From: Paludibacteraceae bacterium
GTDB taxonomy: Bacteria > Bacteroidota > Bacteroidia > Bacteroidales > Paludibacteraceae
Direction of reading: 5' to 3'
Length of the DNA: 64,000 nt
Assembly (NCBI GenBank): GCA_024401645.1
Contig: JAKSKR010000002.1
Location: forward strand, 62,001 to 126,000
The position numbers were made by a program, and so were the translations under genes. Positions 35,161 to 43,721 of this stretch are shown piece after piece. The notes under the pieces were generated by a model. That model did no database searches, was not told the DNA's origin, and saw only the letters and a program-made list of their open reading frames with translations. The stretch's first letter is position 1. The number at the start of each line of letters is the position of its first letter.

Positions 35161-35775
35161 ATGAAGAAGATACTTTATTTTGCAATCGCATTCGCAAGTT
35201 TCAGCTTGAGTTCTTGTGCCTGTGGCTCAAAGAAGGACGTGCAAGCCAATACCAAACAAGAGTGTTGCAAGGAAGACGGTGATAAGCCTTGCTGTAAGAA
35301 AGACAACAAAAAAGAATGTAGGGGCGAAAATAGGCACGAAGGTCGCCATGGCCACGAAGGACACCACGGACATAAGAACCCACAGGAAATGATTCAGTTC
35401 CGTGTGGACCGCTTGGCTGAAAAACTGAACCTGACCGACGAACAGAAACAGAAGGTTACCGAAGTCTACACCCAGCAGGCTGTTAAGTTCGACTCGTTGC
35501 GTACTGCCGAAAGGGAAGAGCGCAGAGACGAGATGAAAGCCATTCGTGAAGAAGAGAGAGCTGCTCTCAAGTCTATCCTGACCCAGGAACAGCTGGCTAA
35601 ACTCGACACCATGAAGAAGGCTAACTTCAACGGACCTAATCATCCACGTCACCATCACGATGGCCCACACCACAGGCACGATGATGGCAAGCATGGCGGC
35701 AAACACGGAGACATGCGCGAAGACCATGGACCAAGACACCACCACCATGGGCACGAAGGTGAACCTACCAAGTAA
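35161..35775 (+). CDS. His-rich Spy/CpxP-like lipoprotein
   Basis: A 204-residue predicted lipoprotein with signal MKKILYFAIAFASFSLSSC (lipobox LSSC). Residues 20-75 are rich in Cys, Lys and His (ECCKEDGDKPCCKKD, HEGRHGHEGHHGH). The central helical part (RVDRLAEKLNLTDEQKQKV, LKSILTQEQLAKLD) carries the two LTxxQ-type motifs of Spy/CpxP periplasmic chaperones. The C-terminal 45 residues are again His-rich. This suggests a periplasmic, outer-membrane-anchored metal-binding or stress protein, possibly for Zn, Cu or Ni. The metal is not identifiable by sequence. Confidence 0.75.
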   Translation: MKKILYFAIAFASFSLSSCACGSKKDVQANTKQECCKEDGDKPCCKKDNKKECRGENRHEGRHGHEGHHGHKNPQEMIQFRVDRLAEKLNLTDEQKQKVTEVYTQQAVKFDSLRTAEREERRDEMKAIREEERAALKSILTQEQLAKLDTMKKANFNGPNHPRHHHDGPHHRHDDGKHGGKHGDMREDHGPRHHHHGHEGEPTK

Positions 35776-35812
35776 GTCTTTTAGATTTTTATCAAATAAG
35801 TGTAATGTTGAT

Positions 35813-35856
35813 GAAGAGGCTGTATCATACATTTTGATATGGCCTCTTTCTTTTTT
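35813..35856 (+). terminator. Intrinsic terminator after His-rich lipoprotein gene
   Basis: gaagaggctgtatca (35813-35827) pairs with tgatatggcctctttc (35835-35850), then a run of T. Its left arm is shared with the terminator at 47568. Confidence 0.75.
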
Positions 35857-35861
35857 GTGTA

Positions 35862-35903
35862 TATAAAAAATGCCAACAATGGCAGTTGCGCATTGTTGGC
35901 ATT
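35862..35903 (-). terminator. Intrinsic terminator of the DUF4197 gene
   Basis: AATGCCAACAATG (35869-35881) and CATTGTTGGCATT (35891-35903) form a perfect 13-base-pair stem; the minus strand then has a T run from the A tract at 35864-35870. Confidence 0.85.
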
Positions 35904-35928
35904 AAAAAGTTATGTCGTAATGTGTTGT

Positions 35929-36795
35929 TTAGCGTTTGTCGAGCATGCCGAAGACACTCTGCAACACATCGCTAACACGGGCACTTGCGTTGTGGCGGAT
36001 GTCGCTTTCCTTGTCCGAAACCTTCAAGAACAAACCATCAAGAGCCTTACCGGTAATGTAGTCCGAAAGGTTAGTGTTAACCAAGTCGATTGACGAAAGG
36101 GCAGCAATGTGGTTTTCCTTCAACACGCCAGTCATCTTGGCAATTTCCAAGCCAGCCTTCACAGCGCTGCTGTCGAGCAATTCAACCAACTTGTTGTTGT
36201 ATTGTGCGAATGTGCCCCATGCCTGTGTTGGGGTGAAGTTGGCAATCTTAATAGTGTTAAGCGAGTCGGTAATGCTAGGGTTGAACAATCCCTGCAACTG
36301 GTTGTAGGTGTTGTTCTTCAAGTAAGTGGTGGCAGCATTGTCCTCACCAAACAAAATGTTCTTAGCATCGTCGATAGACATGCTGGTAATGGCGCCAACG
36401 AAAGTGTCAACCGACTTTGGTGCTGCGTTTTCAGCCGCACGGTTAAACAAGGTAACCACTTGGTCAGATGTTGGAATGTTAACGCCTGTGGCGTTCAAGA
36501 TGTTGTTGAATGCCTGGTTTTGCGACAAGGTCTGAACTGCACCGAAAGTGGCAATAGCTTCCTTTGGCAAACCAATCTTAACAGCAGCATCGGCTAGGTA
36601 ACCATCTTCTGCACCCAAGTTCTTGGCTGCGGTTTCAATACCAACCTTAAGGGCTGCCTTCAAACCGCTGGCAATATCTACATTGCCGCCGGCACCACCA
36701 CCGTTAATGGCGCTGATGACCTGCTTTGCTGCGTCGCTATTTAGTACTTCTTGTGCGGTATTAATTACCGATGAGATGTTCTTGAATAAATCCAT
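35929..36795 (-). CDS. DUF4197 family protein
   Basis: A 288-residue protein. It has the DUF4197 landmarks LKAALKVGIETAAKNLGAED, FNRAAENAAPKSVDTFVGAI, TSMSIDDAKNILFGEDNAAT and YITGKALDGLFLKVSDKESD in the normal order. The start at 36795 (MDLFKNISSVINT) fits the family; an upstream in-frame ATG would add 18 polar residues. DUF4197 proteins are usually secreted or lipoproteins of unknown function; here no convincing signal peptide is visible. It is a single-gene unit. Confidence 0.85.
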   Translation of the reverse strand: MDLFKNISSVINTAQEVLNSDAAKQVISAINGGGAGGNVDIASGLKAALKVGIETAAKNLGAEDGYLADAAVKIGLPKEAIATFGAVQTLSQNQAFNNILNATGVNIPTSDQVVTLFNRAAENAAPKSVDTFVGAITSMSIDDAKNILFGEDNAATTYLKNNTYNQLQGLFNPSITDSLNTIKIANFTPTQAWGTFAQYNNKLVELLDSSAVKAGLEIAKMTGVLKENHIAALSSIDLVNTNLSDYITGKALDGLFLKVSDKESDIRHNASARVSDVLQSVFGMLDKR

Positions 36796-37050
36796 TTTAT
36801 TATAAGTTTTTGTTTGTTTTTCTATTATTAAAGTTTTAACTCTCCACACTCGTCCTTCCTTCCAACTCCTTCGTCCTTACAACCTTCATCCCTCGTCCTT
36901 GTCTTGAGATCGGGATGCTTTGGTGTGGCGAAACCCCTCCACAGTATTGGTTAGCGCTGAAGGCGCGTCATCGTTCAGCCGAGTGCGTGAGCGCTCGGTT
37001 AGTTTCCATGGCGTATGGGAGCGCTGAAAGTGCGACATTGTCCCAAAAAA

Positions 37051-37965
37051 CTACTTCCAGTAGTTCTTGTTCAGGCTCAATTTCTTGCACAGACCCTTGG
37101 GTAGGCACGTGTAGTGTTTGCCAAGGAAGAAGCCAACGAGTTTGCTAGCGCTTTGCGCAACGAACGTAACAAGGTTCTTGTAGTCGTGTTCCTTCCACAA
37201 AGTGCCAATGATGTACTTGGCTTGTTTTTGTCCCTCGCCAAGTGACGAGAATTCCTTGAATATTTTCTCGTTATCTTTTTGCGACACACCCTGGTCGAAG
37301 TAGCGGTTCAGCACCTTCCAGCACGTATAGTGGTGGGTGTGGCTAATTTTGGCATCAGACTCGTATGCAATAGAGTAGCCCGACTTTATCACCTTATAGG
37401 CAAACAGCATATCTTCGTTGAAGATGCTGTTGCTGTTAAAACCGTTCAGTTCCCAAAAGGCTTTGCGGTTATACATGGCGCAGGCATTTGAGCAGAACAG
37501 CACCTTAATGCCCATTTCCTTCTTGTCCTTTTCGCTCTTTATGTAGCTTTGTGGCTTGTAGTTGAAGGCGCGGGCCAGGTACTCCAGCTTGTTATTCTTG
37601 TCGGCAATCTGTTGGCCGAAAGAGACAATCACGTTCTCGTCGTGGTTCCTCGCCAGGTTTTCCAGCAGGTGGCTGTCGGTTGGTATGGCGTCTTGCGTCA
37701 AGAAGAGAAGATAGTCGGCATTGCTGAGGCGTGCACCATCGTTTCGGGTGTTGGCATGGTCAAAGTCCTTGCTTTCCAAGTGCCTTATCTCAATGTTTTC
37801 GCTAACCTTGTAGGTGGCGTTGAATACGTCCACATTGCACTGGCCGGTAATGGTATTCATTATGAATATCTTATTCGGCTTAATGGTTTGGCGTTCCAGG
37901 TTACCCAATATCTGTAGTAACTCGTTGCCCGGATTACAAGTGGGTATTATTACATCTATTGTCAT
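37051..37965 (-). CDS. Family 2 glycosyltransferase
   Basis: A 304-residue GT-A fold transferase. It starts MTIDVIIPTCNPGNELLQIL, the nucleotide-sugar-binding strand, continues with the acceptor region KDFDHANTRNDGARLSNADY and the metal-binding FLTQDAIPTD, and has NEDMLFAYKVIKSGY as the likely catalytic-base motif. The pattern matches rhamnosyltransferases of O-antigen synthesis, but the sugar is uncertain. Start 37965 is used because GT2 proteins begin at the MTIDVIIPT strand. It begins 24 bases after the flavin reductase gene on the same strand. Confidence 0.85.
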   Translation of the reverse strand: MTIDVIIPTCNPGNELLQILGNLERQTIKPNKIFIMNTITGQCNVDVFNATYKVSENIEIRHLESKDFDHANTRNDGARLSNADYLLFLTQDAIPTDSHLLENLARNHDENVIVSFGQQIADKNNKLEYLARAFNYKPQSYIKSEKDKKEMGIKVLFCSNACAMYNRKAFWELNGFNSNSIFNEDMLFAYKVIKSGYSIAYESDAKISHTHHYTCWKVLNRYFDQGVSQKDNEKIFKEFSSLGEGQKQAKYIIGTLWKEHDYKNLVTFVAQSASKLVGFFLGKHYTCLPKGLCKKLSLNKNYWK

Positions 37966-37989
37966 ACTTCTTCTCCATTTTGGCAGCAC

Positions 37990-38499
37990 TTACTTGCTCC
38001 AAACTTTCTCGATGAAGGCGATATAAACGTCGTGGAAATCGTTGTTCGGGAAGTTCTGTGCTACAAGTTCATTATCGAGGAAAGCCTTTGCGTCGAACTG
38101 GTCGACGTAAATCTTGCGGCATTCCATTATTAGTTTGCCTTCGGCGAAGGCCATGTTGCCGTTCTCGGTCTCAATAGGGGTGAGGCCTGCCTCTGCCACC
38201 TTGTCGCAGTCCCTGCCGCTCTTTCTACCACAGGTCATCAGGGCGTCGCGGTACTGTTCTGGCAATACGGTAAGGGTGAACTGGCTTTCTTTTTTCAGGA
38301 ATTCGTTGGTATAACGTTGTGGACGAATAAAGATGATGGCAATTGGCTTATTGAATAAGATGCCCATTGTTCCCCAGCTGGCAGTCATGGTGTTGAACTT
38401 GTCTTTCTTACCGGCAGTTACAAGCATCCACTGTTTGCCAATGAGGTCAAACACGTTGTCTTTAATAGCACTTGCTTCAATCTCTTTATAGTCTTTCAT
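37990..38499 (-). CDS. Flavin reductase family protein
   Basis: A 169-residue FMN-binding split-barrel protein. The motif NTMTASWGTMGILFNKPIAI near 36-55 and RPQRYTNEF near 60-68 bind the flavin, and CGRKSGRDCDKVAEAGL matches the family. It should use NAD(P)H to reduce flavin or act as a flavin-dependent oxidoreductase. A -7 box (TATATTTG on the minus strand, 38533-38540) lies 33 bases upstream with a TTG 19 bases before it. The glycosyltransferase gene follows on the same strand. Confidence 0.85.
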   Translation of the reverse strand: MKDYKEIEASAIKDNVFDLIGKQWMLVTAGKKDKFNTMTASWGTMGILFNKPIAIIFIRPQRYTNEFLKKESQFTLTVLPEQYRDALMTCGRKSGRDCDKVAEAGLTPIETENGNMAFAEGKLIMECRKIYVDQFDAKAFLDNELVAQNFPNNDFHDVYIAFIEKVWSK

Positions 38500-38532
38500 T
38501 TTTCTTTCTGTTTTTTATTGATTTACTTATGA

Positions 38533-38540
38533 CAAATATA
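38533..38540 (-). promoter_or_regulatory. -7 promoter box (TATATTTG) of flavin reductase gene
   Basis: The reverse complement of 38533-38540 is TATATTTG, matching TAnnTTTG, with a TTG about 19 bases further upstream. Confidence 0.55.
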
Positions 38541-38607
38541 CAAAACCCTACAACAAAAACAACTTTTTACCGGTTTTTCTGCATGTGTCGGGCCTTTTTT
38601 CTGCAGT

Positions 38608-39342
38608 CTACAGCAAAGCCTGGCTCTCGAGGTGGGTAATAAGGCTATCGTCAATAATGGCATTGCCGGTTAGCCTGCGGTGCACCTGCATGGTTGCCAC
38701 CACGTCCTTCTCGCAGTAGGTGGCAATGCGGTCGTAGTTCTTCTCGTTATAGAAGACACCGGCCACCTCGCTACCGTCAATGTCGTCTTTTGGCGACGGC
38801 ACACCCAGCACGGCACAGAGCAGTTTCAGCTGGGCAGAGTAGCGGTAGGCCCCACATTTCCACATCTCCATCGTGTCGTATATGGGCGACTCCCAAGGCT
38901 TCTTCTCGGCTAGTTGCAACTGGTCGGGAACCGGCACGTTAAGGATGAGCATGCGGCGAATGATGTAGGGAATGTCGAACTCCTTGGCGTTGTGGCCGCA
39001 GAAGTGGGTGATGCTCATACGCTTCTTAACAAGCATTTCGCTGAACTTTTCCAAAACCTGTTTCTCGTTCGGACCATAGAACGAGCTCACGCAAAAGCGC
39101 ATTTCGGCACTGTCTTTGCTCTTGTAGTAGGCGCCAAACGAAATGCAGACAATGCGACCAAACTCGGCATAGAGGCCGGCTTGCTGAATGTGTTCCTCGG
39201 GTGTCATTTCCTCGTTGTCGGCATTCAGTTTTGCCATTTTCTCATCCCAAAGGTGCTGCATGGTTTCGTCGTTCTGGTCAACCAGGGCCTGCATGGGGGC
39301 TGTTTCAATGTCAAGAAACAGTATTTTTGTCAGTTCTACCAT
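38608..39342 (-). CDS. Predicted 3'-5' exonuclease, PolB-like DEDDy family
   Basis: A 244-residue single-domain exonuclease. Motif I is ILFLDIETAP (Asp and Glu at about 10-12), motif II HFCGHNAKEFDIPYI (Asp near 122), and motif III YCEKDVVATMQVH (Asp near 209), giving the DEDD set of RNase H-like exonucleases. The layout is that of the predicted PolB-like 3'-5' exonuclease family found in many Bacteroidetes. It probably works in DNA repair or end processing. It stands alone on the minus strand. Confidence 0.88.
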   Translation of the reverse strand: MVELTKILFLDIETAPMQALVDQNDETMQHLWDEKMAKLNADNEEMTPEEHIQQAGLYAEFGRIVCISFGAYYKSKDSAEMRFCVSSFYGPNEKQVLEKFSEMLVKKRMSITHFCGHNAKEFDIPYIIRRMLILNVPVPDQLQLAEKKPWESPIYDTMEMWKCGAYRYSAQLKLLCAVLGVPSPKDDIDGSEVAGVFYNEKNYDRIATYCEKDVVATMQVHRRLTGNAIIDDSLITHLESQALL

Positions 39343-39413
39343 CTGTTTGTATGTTTTCTAGTTATCTATTCCAAATTTCGTGCAAATTATGTCATAATAA
39401 TTAAAAACGACTG

Positions 39414-39451
39414 AAAAAATGGCAGAGATTTTTAACTTTTCTGCCATTTTT
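39414..39451. terminator. Bidirectional hairpin between exonuclease and grpE
   Basis: aaaaaatggcag (39414-39425) and ctgccattttt (39441-39451) form an 11-base-pair stem with A and T runs on either side. It lies between two divergent genes upstream of grpE, so it more likely shields grpE or serves as a leader structure than ends a transcript. Confidence 0.5.
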
Positions 39452-39558
39452 GGTTTTCTTTGCCGTTTGGTCTATCTTTTGCAGTTAGTTAATAGAGTTA
39501 CTCTATATAGTGGCTTATGGCATTTTTCAAATTTGTAAAAAATAAAATAAGATATATT

Positions 39559-40161
39559 ATGAGCGAAGAAAATGAAGAAGTAAAGCAGAGCGAGGAAGCC
39601 CAGGCTGCCGAGGCTAATGCGAATGCTGAACAGGCCGAAGGCGCACAGGCAGAAGCTGCACAGCCGGAAGCTGAACTTACTCCCGAAGAGAAGTTGGCTG
39701 CAAAGGAAGCCGAATTCGAAGCTTTCAAGGAAGAGAAGCGTAACGAGTACCTCTTGCTGTATGCCGATTTCGAAAACTACAAGAAACGTGCTTTCAAGGA
39801 AAAGACCGACGCCATCTTCTTGGCAAAGAAGGTCATCTTGGAAGATATGCTTTCTGTGGTCGACGACTTCGAACGTGGCTTGAAGGAAATGGAAAAGAAC
39901 GACGACGAGGCTGTTAAGGCTTTGAAGGAAGGTGTAGACAACATCTACCGCAAGTTCATCAACTTCCTTTCCCAGAAGGGTGTTACTGCTATCGATACCA
40001 CCGACAAGGATTTCGATACCGACTTCCACGAGGCTATTGCCATGGTGCCAACACCGGGCATGAACAACAAGGTTATCGACTGCACCCAGAAGGGCTACAT
40101 GCTTGGCGACAAGGTTATGCGTCACGCCAAGGTGGTGGTTGCTCAAGATCCTAACGCTTAA
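39559..40161 (+). CDS. grpE: Nucleotide exchange factor GrpE
   Basis: A 200-residue GrpE. After an acidic Ala/Glu-rich N-terminal extension (residues 1-55) comes the dimerising long helix ([20 protein letters not shown]) with the family motif [12 protein letters not shown], and the beta domain near the C-terminus with [20 protein letters not shown]. GrpE releases ADP from DnaK. The ATG at 39559 is favoured because an upstream in-frame TTG adds a non-conserved basic segment. dnaJ follows 14 bases later. Confidence 0.93.
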   Translation: MSEENEEVKQSEEAQAAEANANAEQAEGAQAEAAQPEAELTPEEKLAAKEAEFEAFKEEKRNEYLLLYADFENYKKRAFKEKTDAIFLAKKVILEDMLSVVDDFERGLKEMEKNDDEAVKALKEGVDNIYRKFINFLSQKGVTAIDTTDKDFDTDFHEAIAMVPTPGMNNKVIDCTQKGYMLGDKVMRHAKVVVAQDPNA

Positions 40162-40175
40162 ATCTTTTTTCAATT

Positions 40176-41336
40176 ATGGCTTCAGATAGAGATTACTACG
40201 AAATACTAGGGGTAAGCAAGACTGCTACCGATGCAGAAATCAAGTCTGCATACCGCAAAATGGCAGTTAAGTATCACCCCGACCGTCAGACCGACAAGTC
40301 GGAGGCTGAAAAGAAGGAGGCTGAAGAAATGTTTAAGGAAGCAGCCGAAGCTTATTCCGTCCTCAGCGATCCGCAGAAACGCCAACGCTACGACCAGTTC
40401 GGTAAGGCTGGTGTCGATGGTGGTGCCGGTGGCTTTGGCGGCTTCGGCGGTGGCATGAACATGGACGACATCTTCAGCCAGTTCGGCGATATTTTTGGTG
40501 GTGCGTTCGGTGGCGGCTTTGGTGGTGGCGGTCAGTCTCGCCATGTCAACCAGGGTTCTAACATCCGCATCAAGGTTAAGCTTTCGTTGAAGGAAATTGC
40601 CAACGGTTGCGAAAAGAAGTTGAAGGTGCCTCATTACGTGTCTTGTCCCGACTGTAACGGAACAGGTGCCGAAGGTAACGACTTCTCTTCATGTACGGCT
40701 TGTAACGGTTCGGGCTATGTTACCCGTGTGCAGCGTACCATTTTGGGCGCTATGCAGACGCGTTCGGCTTGTCCTACTTGCGGCGGCGAAGGTAAGACCA
40801 TCAATAAGAAGTGTAAGAAGTGTAAGGGCGAAGGCGTCATCAAGCAGGAAGACGTTGTTTCGTTCAACATACCTGCCGGTGTGCAGAGTGGCATGACGCT
40901 TACCGTGCGCGGTAAGGGTAATGCGCCTCGCCGTGGTGGCGTAACAGGCGACTTGCTTGTTGTGGTTGAAGAAGAGGCTCATGACGATTTGCTACGCGAC
41001 GGCGACGACCTCATCTACAACGCACTCATCCCTGTCTATACTGCCATCTTGGGTGGTACTGTCGAGGTGCCTACTGTCGACGGTAAGGCCAAGATTAAGG
41101 TAGACCCAGGTACCCAACCCGACAAGGTGCTCCGCCTTCGTGGCAAGGGACTTCCGCACTTGCAGGGCTATGGCTCGGGCGACTTGTTGGTGCGCATTGG
41201 CGTTTACATTCCTGAAAACCTTTCACGCGACGAAAAGAAGATTTTCGAAAAGTTCCAAGACTCTCCAGAAAACTTCGAACCGACCGATTCGGCAAGAAAG
41301 ACTTTCAACGAGAACTTTAAGCAGATGTACGATTAA
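40176..41336 (+). CDS. dnaJ: Chaperone protein DnaJ
   Basis: A 386-residue type I DnaJ. The J domain (residues 1-70) has the HPD motif in VKYHPDRQ, followed by a Gly/Phe-rich stretch (75-125), then four zinc-binding CxxCxGxG repeats ([32 protein letters not shown]) near 150-220 and the substrate-binding C-terminal domains. It stimulates DnaK ATPase and hands over unfolded clients. It forms an operon with grpE; dnaK is not in this window. Confidence 0.96.
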   Translation: MASDRDYYEILGVSKTATDAEIKSAYRKMAVKYHPDRQTDKSEAEKKEAEEMFKEAAEAYSVLSDPQKRQRYDQFGKAGVDGGAGGFGGFGGGMNMDDIFSQFGDIFGGAFGGGFGGGGQSRHVNQGSNIRIKVKLSLKEIANGCEKKLKVPHYVSCPDCNGTGAEGNDFSSCTACNGSGYVTRVQRTILGAMQTRSACPTCGGEGKTINKKCKKCKGEGVIKQEDVVSFNIPAGVQSGMTLTVRGKGNAPRRGGVTGDLLVVVEEEAHDDLLRDGDDLIYNALIPVYTAILGGTVEVPTVDGKAKIKVDPGTQPDKVLRLRGKGLPHLQGYGSGDLLVRIGVYIPENLSRDEKKIFEKFQDSPENFEPTDSARKTFNENFKQMYD

Positions 41337-41359
41337 AAGCTGTATTCAAATAAATTATT

Positions 41360-41442
41360 GAAGCTGTTTAAAATTTTTCCGTAAAAATCTTAAACAACTT
41401 CTTAAGGCATGCCGAATTTTTGGTTCTGGCATGCTTTTTTTT
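41360..41442 (+). terminator. Double hairpin terminator after dnaJ
   Basis: A first stem pairs gaagctgtttaa (41360-41371) with ttaaacaacttc (one mismatch). A second pairs gcatgcc (41407-41413) with ggcatgc (41428-41434), followed by eight T. Confidence 0.75.
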
Positions 41443-41701
41443 GTTCAACTTGAAAATGGTTCGTTTTTTTATTATTTTTGTAAAAAGTTGTATTAGAAAG
41501 TGAGATGGGCGGGATTTTGGTATTTTGCACATATTTCTAATTTTTGCTTTAGGGGTGGCTGTAGGTGCCAATTAGCTGTTGGTTTAACCTTATGTTGTTT
41601 TGTGCGGTAAATGAAACTTTCTCCCCCAATAGGTAAACACTGTACCCAAGTACGTGCTTTTTTGTTTGAAAGAATTAATAATTATAAAAATATAAGGACA
41701 A
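41443..41701 (+). other. Intergenic region with a possible promoter and long leader
   Basis: The 365-base gap 41337-41701 holds the dnaJ terminators and then TATTTTTG at 41473-41480, a match to TAnnTTTG, giving a leader of about 210 bases before the 41-residue peptide gene. No other gene or RNA motif is recognised. Confidence 0.35.
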
Positions 41702-41827
41702 ATGATTAAAAAAGAATTTGAAGAATCTCTATTGGAGATTAACTTTTTCATGGTTAACGACGTTGTTTCAACCTCCGATTTAGAAGAGGGTGATACCGAA
41801 GACATAACTAATGGTGGTGAATTCTAA
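41702..41827 (+). CDS. 41-residue acidic peptide upstream of lipoprotein
   Basis: A 41-residue reading frame, ATG at 41702 to TAA at 41825-41827. It starts MIKKEFEESLLEINFFMV and ends EDITNGGEF; the second half is strongly acidic and ends in a Gly-Gly motif. Short peptides with a basic start, a central hydrophobic stretch and an acidic Gly-rich end are common in Bacteroidales next to surface lipoprotein genes. Its stop is 18 bases before the lipoprotein ATG, so the two are likely co-transcribed. Function unknown. Confidence 0.5.
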   Translation: MIKKEFEESLLEINFFMVNDVVSTSDLEEGDTEDITNGGEF

Positions 41828-41845
41828 AAAAGTAATGCTAATACG

Positions 41846-43303
41846 ATGAAAAAAATACATTATCTTTCGTCTGCCCTGTTTTTAGCAGGTTTGTCTCTTT
41901 TCTCTTGTTCGAAGGAAATGGCCGAAGATGAGAAAGAATCTGCCGACAACAACCGTGTTTTCCTGAAATCTATTTTCGCAACACTCGAGGGACAGGAAAA
42001 AAATACCCTACGCACCAAGTTGGTACAAGATGGCGAAACTTTCAAGCTGTCTTGGAACATTGGCGATAAGATTGTTGTTGGCGATGGACAACATTCTGCT
42101 TATTATCAGAATTCTTCTAGCGATAGCTCTAAATTCGAATTCGTTTCTGGCGAAGCTCTCAATCCCGAAAAAGGACTAATGGCTTTCTATCCTAGTACGG
42201 CCGAAACTTCACAGAACCATACGCAGATTTTCTTCGACTTTACTGCCGATTCTATCCAACCTTATACCGATAAGGGACTTCTTGCCGAGAATGTTTACCC
42301 TATGCTTGCTACTGTCGATGAAGAGGGTAAGGCAAAGTTCATGAACCTTTTCTCTGTTTTGCGCATTAATGTGAAACCTGCCAACTCTTCAGAAGATTAT
42401 GCCGTTAAGAGCATTACTTTGAGGCGTGCTAGCGGTGCAGATTTGTCTGGAAATTTCACATGCACGTTCAGTACTATTGCCGACAAAACTGTTCCCACAA
42501 TAGTTTCCACTTCATCTGCTAACAATAGTGTGACTCTATTATGTAAAGATCCGGTCAAGATTGGTTCTGGTAAGATTTTCTATATTGCCGTTCCTTATGG
42601 TTCTTACACCGGCCTTCAGGTACAGGTCAACCTCTCTAACAACTATTCTTACATCGACTCCCCACGTCCTTCAAAGTTCTTCGAACGTTCTAAATACTAC
42701 ACAACTTCTATTGCCGTTGGCGCACCAAGCGAAAAGGTTCGCGAATGTGTCGATTTAGGCATTGCCAGCGGTCGCCTTTGGGCTACTTGCAACGTAGGTG
42801 GCAATAACGTAACAGACTGTGGTGGCTTCTATGCTTATGGCGAAGTTCAGGAAAAGTCTAGCTACACCTGGACAAACTATAAGTTTATTGGCGACAACAA
42901 GAAATATGCTTGCGAGAGTGGACTTATGTATTTGGAGAATGAAGACGATGCTGCTTATGTGAATTGGGGTCCTTCTTGGGGTACGCCAGATTATAACGAT
43001 TTTGCCGACCTTCTTCGCACTTGTTCTTGGGAATACGTGAATAATTATAAGGGCTCAATTATCAGTGGACGTTTGGCTACTTCTAAAGTTAATCACATGC
43101 AGCTTTTCTTCCCATCTGTTGGTTTTAAGGTCGATAGCCGATGGCCGGGTGATACTGGTTACTATATGGCAAAGAATTGTAATAGCGACGACACTAACGC
43201 TGTGTTTGTAGTGTCTGAATCTATTGTAACCTATGACTTTAAGTTGCAGGTCGTACGCAACGGTATTAATGTGCGTGCCGTAACAACAAGAATTGGTGAA
43301 TAA
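41846..43303 (+). CDS. Surface lipoprotein with fimbrillin-like and FISUMP-like domains
   Basis: A 485-residue lipoprotein with signal MKKIHYLSSALFLAGLSLFSC (lipobox LFSC). Residues 30-290 show the beta-rich pattern of fimbrillin-like Mfa2/FimA relatives (WNIGDKIVVGDG, LMAFYPSTAE, FSVLRINVKP). Residues 290-485 form a FISUMP-type domain with ECVDLGIASGRLWATCNVGG and FYAYGEVQEKSSYTW, similar to the secreted protein at 62857. It is likely exposed at the outer membrane; no partner genes of a fimbrial cluster are nearby. It ends at a perfect terminator. Confidence 0.75.
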   Translation: MKKIHYLSSALFLAGLSLFSCSKEMAEDEKESADNNRVFLKSIFATLEGQEKNTLRTKLVQDGETFKLSWNIGDKIVVGDGQHSAYYQNSSSDSSKFEFVSGEALNPEKGLMAFYPSTAETSQNHTQIFFDFTADSIQPYTDKGLLAENVYPMLATVDEEGKAKFMNLFSVLRINVKPANSSEDYAVKSITLRRASGADLSGNFTCTFSTIADKTVPTIVSTSSANNSVTLLCKDPVKIGSGKIFYIAVPYGSYTGLQVQVNLSNNYSYIDSPRPSKFFERSKYYTTSIAVGAPSEKVRECVDLGIASGRLWATCNVGGNNVTDCGGFYAYGEVQEKSSYTWTNYKFIGDNKKYACESGLMYLENEDDAAYVNWGPSWGTPDYNDFADLLRTCSWEYVNNYKGSIISGRLATSKVNHMQLFFPSVGFKVDSRWPGDTGYYMAKNCNSDDTNAVFVVSESIVTYDFKLQVVRNGINVRAVTTRIGE

Positions 43304-43324
43304 CGGCGGTGGCCGTAACTAAAT

Positions 43325-43357
43325 AAAAAGCCTTTCGCAATCGCGAAAGGCTTTTTT
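43325..43357 (+). terminator. Strong bidirectional terminator
   Basis: AAAAAGCCTTTCGC (43325-43338), loop aatc, and GCGAAAGGCTTTTT (43343-43356) form a perfect 14-base-pair stem that serves the convergent genes on both sides. Confidence 0.9.
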
Positions 43358-43385
43358 ATGCGGTCAATACAGAAAAGTGTTGTCT

Positions 43386-43718
43386 TTACTTCTTGGCTTC
43401 CATGTATATCTGTTTCTTGTGGTTGCTGCCCATGTCTTCGGTCAAAAGGAAATGGCCAATGCCTATTGGGGCGCTTGCCAATATTATGCGCAAGTGGTTC
43501 TTCGCCTTATCTTCTAGGGGCTCAATCACGGTTGTGTATATAATCTCTTGATCTGTTCCCTTTAGGGTTACCTTGGTTGGTGTGTCTATTACTACGTCTA
43601 TGAAAATCTTCTCTCGGCTAATTCTTGCATTAGCGTCAGCGTTTTCTAGATTTTTAAGTGAAATGAACAGTTCCTGTCCGTCTTCTGTTGTGGTTAAACC
43701 GTTTTTCTTTGCTCCCAT
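43386..43718 (-). CDS. Small protein of unknown function (110 aa)
   Basis: A 110-residue soluble protein starting MGAKKNGLTTTEDGQELFIS, beta-rich in the middle (KIFIDVVIDTPTKVTLKGTD) and ending NHKKQIYMEAKK. No family or signal peptide is recognised. It starts 3 bases after the stop of the ApbE gene on the same strand, which suggests co-transcription and possibly a shared role, but nothing in the sequence identifies it. Confidence 0.6.
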   Translation of the reverse strand: MGAKKNGLTTTEDGQELFISLKNLENADANARISREKIFIDVVIDTPTKVTLKGTDQEIIYTTVIEPLEDKAKNHLRIILASAPIGIGHFLLTEDMGSNHKKQIYMEAKK

Positions 43719-43721
43719 TCT

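Noticed and set aside
36850..37050. Palindrome-rich gap (agcgctgaaggcgcg, gagcgctcgg) between the DUF4197 and glycosyltransferase genes
   Set aside because: The short palindromes do not form a consistent larger structure and no match to a known RNA or operator was recognised.
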